64,000 nt of DNA from Cladocopium goreaui (Eukaryota > Sar > Dinophyceae > Suessiales > Symbiodiniaceae). Location of the stretch: the NCBI GenBank assembly GCA_947184155.2, contig CAMXCT020001427.1:1-64000 (forward strand), in the 5' to 3' direction. Shown in pieces: positions 10,083 to 21,449 of this stretch (position 1 is the stretch's first letter; each line of letters opens with the position of its first letter). A model generated the notes under the pieces. The model saw only the letters and a list, made by a program, of their open reading frames with translations, was not told where the DNA came from and made no database searches. Position numbers and translations under genes: made by a program.

Positions 10083-11352
10083 CGGGTTGGCTTTCAAAAA
10101 CCATTGGTGGGTGAGGTGGGTGGGAAGAGTTCCATACGCACCGTTTTACCCGCGCGTCGGTACACTAACGGGTTAATAACGGCATGGAGTCGTACTTCCT
10201 TGGAATAGTTGCAGGACGTACGGATACGTTACGCTTGCGCTGGGAGTTCTAGACTCCAACTATCTTCGGCGTGCAACTCGTTGCTTGTGCGGTGACCGAC
10301 TTTATGTACCTCCAAGCATTTTCGCGTTGCGTGCGTTCGCGCCCTTTGCAAACCAAACATCTCCAAACAAGTTGGGTTTCGTTATTCTTTTGTGCTTTGA
10401 TGTCATGTCAAGCGTTTTGTAGCTTCAGTGTGACTTTTGCTGCTTTGTGTTTTCATACTGTTGGTGTAACAATGCAACAACGTTTCATTCCATTGCCTCG
10501 CGGTGGGTCTTAATTCCTTGTACCTTCAAAGAAGATAGGTTGTGATTTGAACAAGCTCAGTTCTGTTTTGCAAGCCTTTCACAACCAGACTTGGCAATTG
10601 TGGGGTTGTGCAGTAGCCGTTTGTACCACCATGACGTGTATTTGGGTTTGCAGTTGTTTATTGCTTTTTTGGGTTGCCGATGTCGTGACCTGTTCTTGTC
10701 AATGTAGCACCTGTTCCATTGGAGCCCCAGTGATGTCGACATTTATTATTTGGACAAACCACATTCCGAGACTGTCTTTTTCTGTTCTCTTTATATATGG
10801 AAGCTTCTCGAACCTTGATGAGCATTCATGCGCGGACATGTAAAAACATGTGCAATGTGAGTGCTCTTAGTGGCTGCAGCCGTTTCTCTAGTCACCACAG
10901 CACAAGTGACCATTTGTTGTTGGAGTGCGCCGTGCGGACCCCAAAGCAGCTAGTCACATGTGAGAGAGACCATGAGACTGGATGGACTAGGACAGTTGTC
11001 GGATTTGTCAGACAGTAGGTTGCATTATAGGAGCCATTCGTGTCAGGAACGATCGTTGTTGCCCCACATTGCAAGTAGTTTCGCAGAGCTAAAGCTAGGA
11101 CACACGGTTGTGGCCAATTTTTTTCCCCATGGTTCCGGTGTCGCCAAGGTCGCACTTCTGCTGGAAGCTGTTGTCTCCGGAGCAGTGACTTCCAGGCAAG
11201 AATGGGCGTGCTGATAGTCGGGCTTGAGTCTTTTGTCTGTACCCCTTTCCCCCCTAGACTCCTAACGTTTGTGAACTCTGAAGCATGTACACCGACAATT
11301 CCGTACATCCCCCTAATCAATAATAGTATTAATTTAAAACGGGGTGGAGTAG
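10083..11352. other. No gene seen
   Basis: Mixed-composition sequence. ORFs of 60-154 codons overlap on opposite strands and none has a recognisable domain, heptads or a signal peptide that convinces me. Confidence 0.45.
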
Positions 11353-11836
11353 GCAATTAGATTGCAGAAAGCGTCTGGAAATATCAATTTTCTTGTTCGT
11401 CTTACTCCGACCTGTTGCCTGAAATGTCTTTCTGCCTATAGGATCTAGGGGCATCACTTTGCCGGGAGTAGCGGAGTAGGCGGAGTAGCAGCTGGACATC
11501 ATGGCAATTAGACTGCAGAAAGCGTCTGGAAATCTCAATTTTCTTGTTCGTCTTACTCCGACCTGTTGCCTGAAATGTCTTTCTGCCTATAGGATCTAGG
11601 GGCATCACTTTGCCGGGAGTAGCGGAGTAGGCGGAGTAGCAGCTGGACATCATGGCAATTAGACTGCAGAAAGCGTCTGGAAATCTCAATTTTCTTGTTC
11701 GTCTTACTCCGACCTGTTGCCTGAAATGTCTTTCTGCCTATAGGATCTAGGGGCATCACTTTGCCGGGAGTAGCGGAGTAGGCGGAGTAGCAGCTGGACA
11801 TCATGGCAATTAGACTGCAGAAAGCGTCTGGAAATC
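11353..11836. repeat. 151-bp tandem repeat, 3.2 copies
   Basis: The text gcaattaga(t/c)tgcagaaag begins copies at 11353, 11504, 11655 and 11806, an exact 151-bp period; the fourth copy breaks off near 11836. Copies differ at very few bases, so the amplification is recent. Each unit contains tagcggagtaggcggagtag. Open frames on the minus strand are repeat artefacts. Confidence 0.95.
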
Positions 11837-11916
11837 AAACATGTTATCAGCGATTCTGTTCGCATGGAAGAAGTCTGGGGTTTGTGATACGCTGCTTTGT
11901 TGTGGCGTGCTTGCAG

Positions 11917-12077
11917 GTGATGCCGCCCAAAGCAAAGGCAAAGGCAGCTGGCAAGCAGAATGCGCTGCAGGCTGAGGGCTGGTGTTGCTCTGGTGGTTCT
12001 GGGGCTAATGTGGGGGGTCCTGTTTTTGGTACCGTTTGCTGCTCCTTGGATTGGCTTCGGAGTTTTGGGCCTCCCCT
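11917..12077 (+). CDS. Possible first exon, MPPKAKAKAAG-type basic N-terminus
   Basis: An ATG at 11920 begins MPPKAKAKAAGKQN. The exon candidate is preceded by a pyrimidine/G-rich stretch ending gcttgcag, followed by G (the dinoflagellate AG|G acceptor style), and ends before a strong GTAAGT at 12078. No downstream exon is identifiable. Low support; it may be part of a multi-copy basic protein family. Confidence 0.3.
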
Positions 12078-12347
12078 GTAAGTACGCATTTCATGTCCTG
12101 AATCAAATAAAAGAAAAATTGCACAGAACATCTCCTTGAGCCGAACGAGGAAGAATGAAGAATTGGAGTCACTTTTCTCAATCTGATGAGTAAAACATTG
12201 AAATGAATTACAATCCGGTCTTTCTTTTTCTGCCCGAATGCTGAGAAAATACTTCTGAGAAGATGATCATCCCATGATCAAGCCCCCTAACTAATCCTTT
12301 TGAAACATTTCAAGCATATGCCGTCTCTTTGTGGTATCCTTCTGTCC
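12078..12347. other. Intergenic
   Basis: No gene seen. The minus strand has ggctcaag at 12133-12140, part of a spliced-leader-like word, too short to rely on. Confidence 0.4.
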
Positions 12348-13151
12348 TCATCGTTTCTGCTGTGCCATGGCATCTCTGCGGGCCAAAGCTGCAGCCCTAT
12401 TAGCTGCTATTCTTGCTTCCGTCTCTCTGCGACATTTTTCAAACAATTCAATTTCTTCAGGTCTGCACCATTTTCCGTTCATCCACCTTTTCTTTCCTGG
12501 AGATACTTCATATCTGGGTTGGAACTTGGCATGATAGTCGTTTTTCGGCTTTTTCATCTCGGGTGTGTCTCCTCGGAATAAATCAGCTGGTTTGGGAGCT
12601 CCATCCACATAGTGCGAGCTGGAAGATTCTCGACATGTCGCCACAAGTTTGGCTTCATCACGTTCGCATTGTTTTTTGACCTCTCTGATCTCTTGCAGAC
12701 GCATGATGTGCTGTTGTTTGAGTTTCTCCTGTTCAGCCTTCTCAGCATTTTCTTTCTCCTTCAGCGCCTCTGCTTCCCTAGCTTTTCTCGCTTCCTCCTC
12801 TTGGACCCAGTCCAAGAGCTCGAAGTCTCTCACATGCTTTGCTGCAACAATGCATTCCAGTGCAGTTTCGATGATCTCCCAATCGCAGGCAGCCAAAGTA
12901 CCCACTTCGAACACTTCGACAAAAATGATTGCGAAGGCATTGGCCAAGCTACCAAATTTAGTTTGGTCCACATTCTTGCTCAATGATGCTCGAACTGAAT
13001 TTCGTGGTTTTGTAGTGGCTCCAGTCTCTCTGGTGATCTCATTGGAGATGTTTTTCATTAACTTCACCAGTTCCTCCACGTCACCCAGTGATAATTGCAG
13101 CTCCAAGTTTTTGATTAGAGAGACCAAGCAACCGGCATCTGCTGGACTCAT
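12348..13151 (-). CDS. Coiled-coil protein A, 267 aa, unknown function
   Basis: Uninterrupted frame from ATG 13151 (MSPADAGCLVSLIKNLE). Residues 1-110 look like a compact helical domain. Residues 125-175 are a strong charged coiled coil (EEEARKAREAEALKEKENAEKAEQ). The C-terminus has the W-x-R-P-E-E-x-E-LFE-x-C motif followed by an Arg/Ala-rich helix (RIAANRAAALARRDAM). It is homologous over its length to the broken protein at 7.3-8.2 kb, so the two are copies of one family next to the Rep-like genes. No catalytic motif is visible. It could be a structural or DNA-binding partner of Rep in an integrated element, or a host gene family; sequence alone does not decide. Confidence 0.62.
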   Translation of the reverse strand: MSPADAGCLVSLIKNLELQLSLGDVEELVKLMKNISNEITRETGATTKPRNSVRASLSKNVDQTKFGSLANAFAIIFVEVFEVGTLAACDWEIIETALECIVAAKHVRDFELLDWVQEEEARKAREAEALKEKENAEKAEQEKLKQQHIMRLQEIREVKKQCERDEAKLVATCRESSSSHYVDGAPKPADLFRGDTPEMKKPKNDYHAKFQPRYEVSPGKKRWMNGKWCRPEEIELFEKCRRETEARIAANRAAALARRDAMAQQKR

Positions 13152-13762
13152 GTTTGTAGGTTCTACAAGCTCCAAGTTCTTGTTTTAAACGTCTTTCTAC
13201 GAAGAAATGCATATTTTGCAAATATAATTGTTTGCTGCATGTCTGTTTGTTTTTGAAACAAAAAAAGTGTGTTATGTCTCTTGTCTGCAACCAAATCACG
13301 GACGAACCGATCTTCGACTCTGCAGGCAAGAGAAATACGTTCCTACGAAACAATTGTATAATTGTAGAACGAGTGAATAATGGAAAACAAATAATGGAAA
13401 AGAGGATATTAAGCATAATCATTCAAATTTCAGGACCTGAAGCCAAAAGACACGTCGTACACGAGATAGCATATTTTTTCACAACCATTCAAATGTTACG
13501 AGATTAATGACACGCAGTGCAACGCTCAAGCTCTTTTTGCTATTCATGCAAGCGACGACTCAGTTCTGGTTTTGAAAAGCAAGCGAAATCATTTCTCTTC
13601 TCTGCGGACAAATCACGAACAATCCTCGATCATCGATTCTGCTGACAAGAGAAGTGCATCAATCGTCCATTGGGAGTTGATGTGAGAAGACTTAAAGAGG
13701 TAACGCAAGACAAAGCTGACTACTCTTTGATAGCTGACTGGAGATTCTTTGATTGCCAGCAC
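13152..13762. other. Intergenic
   Basis: AT-rich. No gene seen between the coiled-coil gene and the basic coiled-coil gene. Confidence 0.5.
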
Positions 13763-14131
13763 TCACTCATTCGATTGAGCACCGTCACTGGTTCTGTTCA
13801 CATGTTCCTCACTATTCACTGTCTCATTGGGCTCGACATTCTCAGCAGATAAATCTTCAGCCGCATCTCCATTTTGATCCTGAGCAGAATTAGGGTCTTC
13901 ACTTCGTTGGGTTTGACGTTCACGTAGAAGCCATAAAAGGTCCTCATCGTGCAAATTGTGAGCAGCTTTCATGAGACGTCTTTTCTTCTGCTGTTGCACC
14001 TTCACCGTTTTATTCATCTCTTTGAGATCTTGTTTTAGCTGTTGCTTTTTGGCTTTTAGTGCATCAAGGTCTTGGATCGCAATGACTTTGCGAGGACGGG
14101 CTCGTGGCTTCGCCGCTGCCGAACTAGCCAT
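13763..14131 (-). CDS. Small basic coiled-coil protein, 122 aa
   Basis: ATG at 14131 gives MASSAAAKPRARPRK, an Ala/Arg/Lys/Pro-rich tail suggestive of nucleic-acid binding. A coiled coil follows (LDALKAKKQQLKQDLKEMN and KVQQQKKRRLMKAAHNL), then an acidic Ser/Asn/Glu-rich C-terminus. The HDEDLLWLLRERQ segment closes the helix. Similar helices occur in the candidate exon at 8.7 kb. Its start lies only about 100 bp from the gag-like start of element I on the other strand. Function unknown; a chromatin- or RNA-binding role is inference from charge only. Confidence 0.55.
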   Translation of the reverse strand: MASSAAAKPRARPRKVIAIQDLDALKAKKQQLKQDLKEMNKTVKVQQQKKRRLMKAAHNLHDEDLLWLLRERQTQRSEDPNSAQDQNGDAAEDLSAENVEPNETVNSEEHVNRTSDGAQSNE

Positions 14132-14229
14132 ACAGAATGAGTCGAGAGATGCCTGCGAGGTCCAAAAGCAGCTATCAACTGTAAGCCAAATTTCTGTCAT
14201 TTGATTTTGTTCCCCCGATTGTAAGTAAC

Positions 14230-15590
14230 ATGCCCCAGCAGCAGCCACAGCAACAACAAGCAAATGTGTCACAGAACGTACAGGGATTTGCGAGCACGAC
14301 AAACCTGGATGCAGGTGGTCAGGTAGGTCCGGTGCAGGGATGTCAACAAGGAAATGTCCCCGGAATGCAAGGACTGGGACCAGCATGGTTTGGTGGCAAT
14401 GGATTCCCCAACAACAAACGTTTATGCAACAGAATTCGCAAGCGCGTGTGCCAAGTTATGGTTGTGCGAGTATGCCTGGTGGACCAAGGTCTGGAGATTT
14501 TCCAAACTTAGGAGTGAACCCAATGAGTTGCCAAGGAAACATGCCGAGTGGCCCGGTTGGAGCGAGCTTGGGAGGTTTGACGCCTCAGGCGGCGCAGATC
14601 CAAGAGGTCATGGCCATGTTAGGTAGCATGAGTGAGGGACAGCTACAGACAGTGCAGCAGCATATGCAAGATCGTTTTGTAACTATGCAACAGAGAAGAG
14701 GGGTTCCAGAAGTGTTTGGTGATGGTCTTGGTAGGGCAGCTGATTCGTCGTTGTGACTCCGCAGCCATTTGATGTTTTGCCTGGTTTTGGTGTTCAACAA
14801 TCAAATCATGGAAATTCACAGCAATTGGATGTCTTCGCCAAAAGCGAAAAATGGTTGACACCGGCACCAACACCAGTAGGAACTTGGAAGACAAGAGAAG
14901 AAGAGGTGTTAGGTTGGGCTGGCTATTTGGATGAGTTGTCATCCTGGGCAGCTGGTGGAAGTTTAGAGTTTTCTGTAGAAATCCAGCATAGTAGCCGTTG
15001 GCCCGGTCCCATCAGATGGAGTGCGCTCAGTGGAGCACAACAGGCAAGGTCTCGAAGGCTTATGTCCATCTTAAAAGCTGCGTTTCACGACAACCCCAGG
15101 TGTGTGGCGTTGGTGAACGCCTTCAGTGAGGGTGTGGCATTACATGGAGTAGGATCTAGTGACAGAGTGACAGTGGCAGTAAACCAACAAGCAAATGGGT
15201 TTGAACTGCTTAGGCAACTTCTCTTGAATTTTCTCTGAGGTCAAGATCCGAAGCGCTCTCACTAAGGACACAGATTGCAGGGAAGTCCTTTGTCCTGGCG
15301 GCGACACAGACATCGCCGAGTTCCTTGGTTAGTGATACTATCAGAAGAATTGACTATGAAGCTGCAAGGTTCTCAAGGTTGCTAGGAACTCTCCCTATGC
15401 AGGTGGACACCACAGGACTGAAGCTGGCAGATTCTGACATGCTAGTTGTTCTGCTGAAAAGCTTGCCTGAGACAGTGAAGAACTACGTCTCCACCACAGC
15501 GGCGCAGACAATTACGAGTCTTACAGGAACGCTGCGATTGAGTTCCCTGGAGGGGAATGTAGAACATCATTCTCTTGATGCCGAACTTGT
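14230..15590 (+). pseudogene. Element I gag, multiple frameshifts
   Basis: Gln-rich N-terminus (MPQQQPQQQQ), a Met/Gly/Gln-rich stretch, then a capsid-like region matching the element IV gag: FAKSEKWLTPAPTPVGTW, SRRLMSILKAAFHDNPRC, FSEGVALHGV, and after a gap in coherence DMLVVLLKSLPETVKNYV. These pieces lie in at least four successive plus frames (from 14230, 14340, 14753 and 15325), so full-length Gag cannot be made. The element IV copy provides the intact template for comparison. Confidence 0.8.
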
Positions 15591-15592
15591 AG

Positions 15593-18500
15593 ATGCAGTG
15601 GAAGGCAGGTGCGGGAAGTGTGGCAGTCGGAAACACACTGCCCCAGGTTGTACCGCAGGTGAGCAAGATTCGGTGTTTTAGATGCGGTAAGATGGGACAC
15701 ATCAGCTTCAACTGCCCTGAGAGCAAAGAAGGTAAGGGTAGTACAAGGACTGATACTTGGAACCTTTCTCGTTCCAAAGGAAAGGGTGCTACCTTTAGAA
15801 GCAAAGGCAATAGCAAAGGAAAAGGAAAGAAAGGCAAGTTGAATGAAGTTTCAGAGGATTGGACCGACTGGACTGCAGAGAGTTGGGACGATGATGACTA
15901 TTGGTGGCATGACCAATGGCCGGAGAGCTGTGATGGTCAATGGGGAGTTTCGCAGACATGGTGGGACGATGGTTCTGGATGGTATTGCGACGGGTATGGG
16001 TATACCTGGCAACAGGGACCAGTCCAAAGTGCGGAACCGAGTGCAAGCCACGACAATAGGTCTGATGTCCAAAAGACTGGCAGTGTCGGCAGCATGATCA
16101 TAAATCCTTTGTTGTTTGACATGACATGTGAAACCACTGGAGGTCTTAGGTTTGTGCATGAGCATGAGGTTGCTGACATGGAAACCGAGAATAGGCTTGT
16201 GGTTGATTGCAAAGACTTTGAAAGTGAGTTGGCTGACACGGGTTGTGTGCTGGCAGAGAGCTGCGACAGCTGTACTCGTGAGTCAAAAGAAAGTGAACTG
16301 GCTGACACGGGTTGTGTGCTGGCAGAGAGCTGCGACAGCTGTACTCGTGAGTCAGAAGAAGAAGATGAACTGGCTGACATGGGTTGTGTGCTGGCAGAGA
16401 GCTGCGACAGCTGTACTCATGAGTCAGAAGAGAAAGATGAACTGGCTGACACAGGTTGTGTGCTGGCAAGAGGTTGCGACAGCTGTACTTGTGAGTCAGA
16501 AGTAGTGAGAAGTGAACTGGCTGACATGGGTTGTGTGCTGGCAAAAGGTTGCGACAGCTGTACTCATGAGTCAGAGGAAGTTGAAGCGGCTGACATGGGT
16601 TGTGTGCTGGCAAGAGGTTGCGACAGCTGTACTCATGAGCCATGGTTTTGTGGTTTGAAGTGTGGAGATGAGGTTGGACTTGGTGATAGTTCCAACTTGG
16701 AGACACGTTTTGTTAATGACCCCAGCCGAGACTTGTGTGCCACTGTACCGATGAAAGTCGTTTTGGTGCGTGCACATGATTGGTTTGACGACCACAGTGA
16801 GGTTTCGGTTGAACAGCAGATTGAACCTTACTTGAAGTTTTTGCGACCTTTGCTTTCACAGGTCGCTGACAACACCGATGCTTCTTGGTGGCTTCTTGAC
16901 TCTGGTGCATCCACAAGTGTTTTGGCTGAATCAAACTTATCAGCCTTCAGGTCAGTGCTGCAGGACAGTGAGGGATTAGGTAGTTACAAAGCTGCCAATG
17001 GATCCTCAGTCAACATGTCAGGCACTGCTGAGATTGGAGTTCAGATGCACATGTCAGGTACATCAGGTGATGATTGGTGTTGGAAGAAAGCATGTTTGAA
17101 TGTTTTGGTGGGTTCCATCCGGCACAACATTTTGTCAATCACTTCATTGGCAGATTCGGGATGGAGATTCACACAAGGTCCAAAAGGTTTTGATTTGTTT
17201 CATGAGAAGCTTGGAATGCATTGTCTTGATGTTGCTTATTTTGCCAATTGTCCTTGGGTTCGTTTGTATCCCGATGTTGGTAGTAGTAGTGCATACAGGT
17301 CTGACTTGACTGTGAGTGATACTCATGACTTTTCTGTCGCAGCTGTGTCTGGAGGAGACGACAATGAACTGGCACGTCACCGGAGACAGGGACATATTCC
17401 ATTCAATCCGAACTGTTTGGAGTGTGCCAAAGGTCGTTCTGTTTTTCAGCACAGAAGAGACAAAGGTGACAGGAAAGAGGTTTCTATTCAGGCCGATTTT
17501 GCATTCCTCAAGACATCAGGCGAGATCGCCACAGACGAACTCCCAGGTTCGGTGAAGATCCTTGTGTTAACCGAGATGATGTCGAGGTGCATTGGCTATG
17601 TGGTGGTTGGAGAAGATGTCGAAGCAGCCAGGAGACAGATTGTTGTATGGCTCCAACATTTTGGGTTGACTTCGAAGGCAGTCTCCATTGACGTCCACAC
17701 CGATAGCGAGAGGGCAGTGGGAGAGATCATTGGATCCTCTACTGGCCGATATACGTTCGCTATTCGGAGAGCCGCGCCACAACAACATCGATCGATTGGG
17801 TCGGCTGAGCGAGCAGTGAGGGAATTAAAGGAATCCTTTTCTGTGCTAAGGGCTGATCTGAATGCACAAGGGTTGGATGTCACGTTTTCACATGAGAATT
17901 TGGTTGACGTTTTGACGTATTTGGCTTTGTGCAACAACCATTTTTCAACATCACGAGGTTCAGACAGAAGTCCATTAGAAATGGTGTCAGGAAGGAAGTT
18001 ATCCAAACCAGTTTCGACTTTGTTTGGTGCTCAGGTTTTGGCAGAAATTCCTGATTCAATTCGGCAACATTCACCACTTTCCACGAGAAATGTTGAGTGT
18101 ACTTTCATTCACATGGGATTGGAACGAGGTCCAGTTGTGCAGGGTCTCATTCGTGTGGATGGCAAAGCTGAGTTGATGCGTTTTGTAGCTAGGAACATCA
18201 GGGCTATTTCACCTTTGAGATGGGATTTGAATTCGGGACAGGGTGTTTTGACTCAGTTTGACACTGGGACTGTAGGTAGTAGACCCCAAATTGTGAATGA
18301 CAGTGGAACTGCACCAGCTGATATGAGTCAGCTACCTCCTGAAGAGTTGCGAAAGTTGAAAGGCCAGAGTTTGCCGGCACCTTCACAGCCCAAACTTGTC
18401 TTGCCAGAGTCCAGCAGTGTGAAGAAGAAACCTGGTGAGCTGCGTTTGGCGCCAGCAGTGCCATTGGCAAGATCGAACGTTGTCGTGACTCCACAGGAAG

Positions 18501-21449
18501 TTCCAGCAGAGCCGTCTCGAGTTTCTGTCACTCCATCTCCTACGTCACCAGCAGATACTGCAGATGTAGCTATTGGTAGTCCTGAGAGTTCTGAAAGAAC
18601 TTCACCTGACGTATCACGTTTTGAACCGACTCGTCGATGTCCAGCATGTGAGAGTGGCATGGAAGCACCTGGTATTAGGCACAACAAGGAATGTAGGAAG
18701 CGTTTTGCTGAGTTTGAGGAACAACGGAGAAAGGAAAGACGTGTTGAACCTGCACTCTCTCAGGAGAGCCCTGTAGTTGTACCCCAGGTTCAGGTGCCAG
18801 TAGAAGAGGTCGATGATGAAGAATTGGTACCAACACCTGAGTCCGCTCGGCGACAGCCGGAAACACAGGTTGAGCACACTAGAAGGTTTAAAAGGAAAGC
18901 TGAAACCGACCGAGAACAGTTGGAAAGAGAGATCCGTGAAGATTCGGAAGAATTGCTTCAAACAAACATGGATTTTGATTGGTTTTGGGTTGGTAGTGGT
19001 GAGCCTGTGTTGGTTGCGAGTTTGGGTACACTTGAAGGTCCAGCGTCTTTTGCTCCGGCAACATCTCCTGAAATGTTTTCTGGTTCTCTTGATTCTGTTT
19101 GTTTCAATCGAGGCAATGAGCATGATTTTGTGAAGATGCGTCTTGGAGGTCAAGATGTCTTGGTTTGGAAACCGGACAGTATCATAGATGACCAGAGTTT
19201 GCAAGAGCTTGACTTGGAACAAGGTTTCAAAGGTATGCAGGAGGAGGTTAGGAACTTGGAACACTGCAAGACTGGCCGCATCATCACCCAGTCAGAACTG
19301 GACGACATGAAGAAAGCTGTTCCGAACCTTCGTTTGATCCAGTCAAGGTGGGTTGCAGCTTACAAAAGCAGTGAGAGGGTTCGAACCAGGATTGTTGCGA
19401 AGGACTTCAATCGTGGCTCCTCAGCTAGATCCTTAGGATTTAGCAGTCCGACTCCTTCGATTGAAAGTGTTCATTTGGTGCTTGCAATGGCAGCGACACG
19501 GAAGATGCTTTTGCGTGCATTGGACGTGAGTCATGCCTTCATGCATAGCCCATTGGGAACTGGCGTACATGTTGTCTTGAAAATGCCATTGTCGATTAGC
19601 TTTCCATCAGGTGAAGCGACCTACTATTTGCTTGAAAAGGCATTGAATGGGTTACGTGATGCTTCACTGGCATGGTTGCAGCTTCTGACATTTACGGTTG
19701 AACATGTAGGCCTTTGGTCGGATTCGTTGGAACCATGTGTGTATGGTGGACAGATTGTGGATTGGGTTTTGTTTGTGTGTTGTGTATGTTGATGACATCT
19801 TGTTGTTGTCGACCACTAAGGAAGCCGAAGAACATGTGGTTGCAACTTTGTCGTCTGTAGTGCCTGTGAAGACAACTGGAGAGATCGGAGAAGAGGGAGG
19901 ATCCCTGACCTTTATTGGTCGTGTCATCAAAAGAGAAAGAGATTCCTCTGAGATCACTCTGGGTGTCGATCCACATTATCTTGACTCTACGTTTCTGGAT
20001 TATGGTGTTACTCGTGGGTCTGAGAATGTTCCTGACATTTCGGGACATCTGGAGAAGACACTCACGGATAGCAACTTTCAGAAACCTTTGTCAGATGAAG
20101 CATACTCACGCTTCAGAAAGGCGTTGGGAAAATTGCTTTGGTTGTCACAGGTGCGTCATGACTTGAAGACATGGATGTCTGTTCTTGGGACACAGCAAGC
20201 GAAACCGATGCACGGAACTGAACAAGCATTGAAAGCAGTTTTGAGATTCTTGTATGTTGACATGCATGCATGCTTGTGTTTACCGAGCAGAGATGAGACC
20301 ATCATGAGTCAGGTTGATGATACTCAACTGAGATCAGTCCATCTTCACTCTTTCAGCGATGCTTCACATGCGCCATACCGTTTCAACAACCGCAAAGGTG
20401 TTAGCGGTGGAGCTGTTTTCTTTGAGAGGTCCTTGGTAAGGTCCCTGAGCCGACAACAGCAAGCTTTGAGCTTGAGTTCATGTGAGGCAGAACTTTATGG
20501 TTTGCAATCAGTGTGTCAAGAAAGTGTTGCGTTTGGAAGACTGGTTCACCGTCTTCTTTTTGCACTTCATGAGATCGATGAGCCAGAAGAAGTTGTGATA
20601 TGGTTGGAGAGCGATTCAAGCTCCGCCTTGCAACTTGTGAGATCCCTGGATGTGCCACGACGTTCACGACACATTGAAATAAGATTGCATTGGTTACGAG
20701 AGCAGATGAGAGAGGGTTTGTTGAAATTGAGACACAGGAGTGGTGTTGAAAATCCAGCAGATCTTTTCACTAAATGTTTGAGTGCCAAAGCTTTCTATAA
20801 GCATCGCTATGCTCTTGGGATTGTGGTTCCAGATGGTTTGACAGCTGAGTTGGCAGAACTTCGTGAGCTGAGTGTGTTGCAGCAAGTGCTGACTCAGGGT
20901 TCTTCAATTGCGATTGTGGAGCTGTGTTGTTCGGAACATTCGAACTTGAGAAAGGTCTGTGAAGTCTCAAAGGTCCCATACATTGGTGTAGTTGCTAAGG
21001 TGCAGAGTTCTGGTACGTTGAGTCGTGTAGCTGTTTGCATTCGACAGTGGAAGAATTCGTCATGTCCACCTTGGGTGCATATTCATGCATCGACTCCTTG
21101 TGGAAGTGGAAGTCCGCTTCGCAATTTCAATCCGGACTCAGTCACTGAAAAGGACCAGGAATGGGATGAGATCATCAACGCGATTGGTGGTTACTTCAAA
21201 CATGCAGACTCATGTTCGTTTGAGCTTCCAGAACGAAATACCATTTGGTCCCGACCTGAGACAGTGAATCTTTTGCAGAGTTTTGACATGAGACATGAGG
21301 CTTTGGTGAGGTTGTGCAAGACTGGATGCCAGAACAAGGATGGTATTCCGATTGGAAAGACGTTTGGCTTCAACTTGTTGTGGCCTTTGTTTGTTGGGAG
21401 TAGTGAGCTTGCGAACGTACCGCCTGTAACCAAAAAAAGAAAAATCTGA
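15593..21449 (+). pseudogene. Element I pol: protease, integrase, RT, RNase H, methyltransferase-like domain
   Basis: In order: CCHC knuckle CFRCGKMGHISFNC (about 15674), a Cys-rich repeat block (16.2-16.65 kb), protease WWLLDSGAST (about 16.89 kb), integrase zinc motif HRRQGHIPFNPNCLEC (about 17.37 kb) with catalytic-type D, D and E in IQADF, VHTDS and GSAERAV, RT (IVAKDFN, ALDVSHAFM, KALNGLRDASLAW, then YVDDILL), RNase H (SDASHA, SSCEAELY, NPADLFTKCL). One frame change between 19737 and 19792 lies just before the YVDD box. After RNase H the frame continues into a domain with IVELCCSEHSNL, HASTPCGSGSPL and SFELPERNTIW, spaced like motifs I, IV and VI of C5-cytosine methyltransferases. The frame break makes this copy non-functional as it stands. 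Confidence 0.85.
16207..16650 (+). repeat. Six tandem Cys-rich repeats inside element I pol
   Basis: Six in-frame copies of a 66-75-bp unit encode the consensus ELADxGCVLAxxCDSCTxES. Each copy carries three Cys in the pattern C-x6-C-x2-C. The block sits between the zinc knuckle and the protease, where element IV has only a short Ser/Lys/Ala linker. Copies differ mainly in the acidic spacer, so the array grew by unit duplication while the frame was kept. Confidence 0.9.

Larger units (their letters stand above)
14230..21449 (+). mobile_element. Element I: degenerate Ty1/copia retrotransposon with a C-terminal methyltransferase-like domain
   Basis: The order gag, zinc knuckle, protease, integrase, RT, RNase H is that of Ty1/copia. 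The closest relative in this window is element IV, with which it shares gag text (VFAKSEKWL, GTWKTREEEVLGWAGYL) and pol motifs. The body is broken by at least four frame changes in gag and one in RT. I find no LTRs: the 5' side abuts the minus-strand coiled-coil gene, and the 3' side is shared with the A repeat of element II. It therefore appears truncated at both ends, the downstream end by or together with element II. Confidence 0.85.

Noticed and set aside
10271..11356. Several 60-154-codon ORFs on both strands
   Set aside because: They overlap one another, have random-like composition and no motif.
12133..12146. Relict spliced leader on the minus strand
   Set aside because: Only ggctcaag plus a few bases match and it sits downstream of the coiled-coil stop; too short to support.
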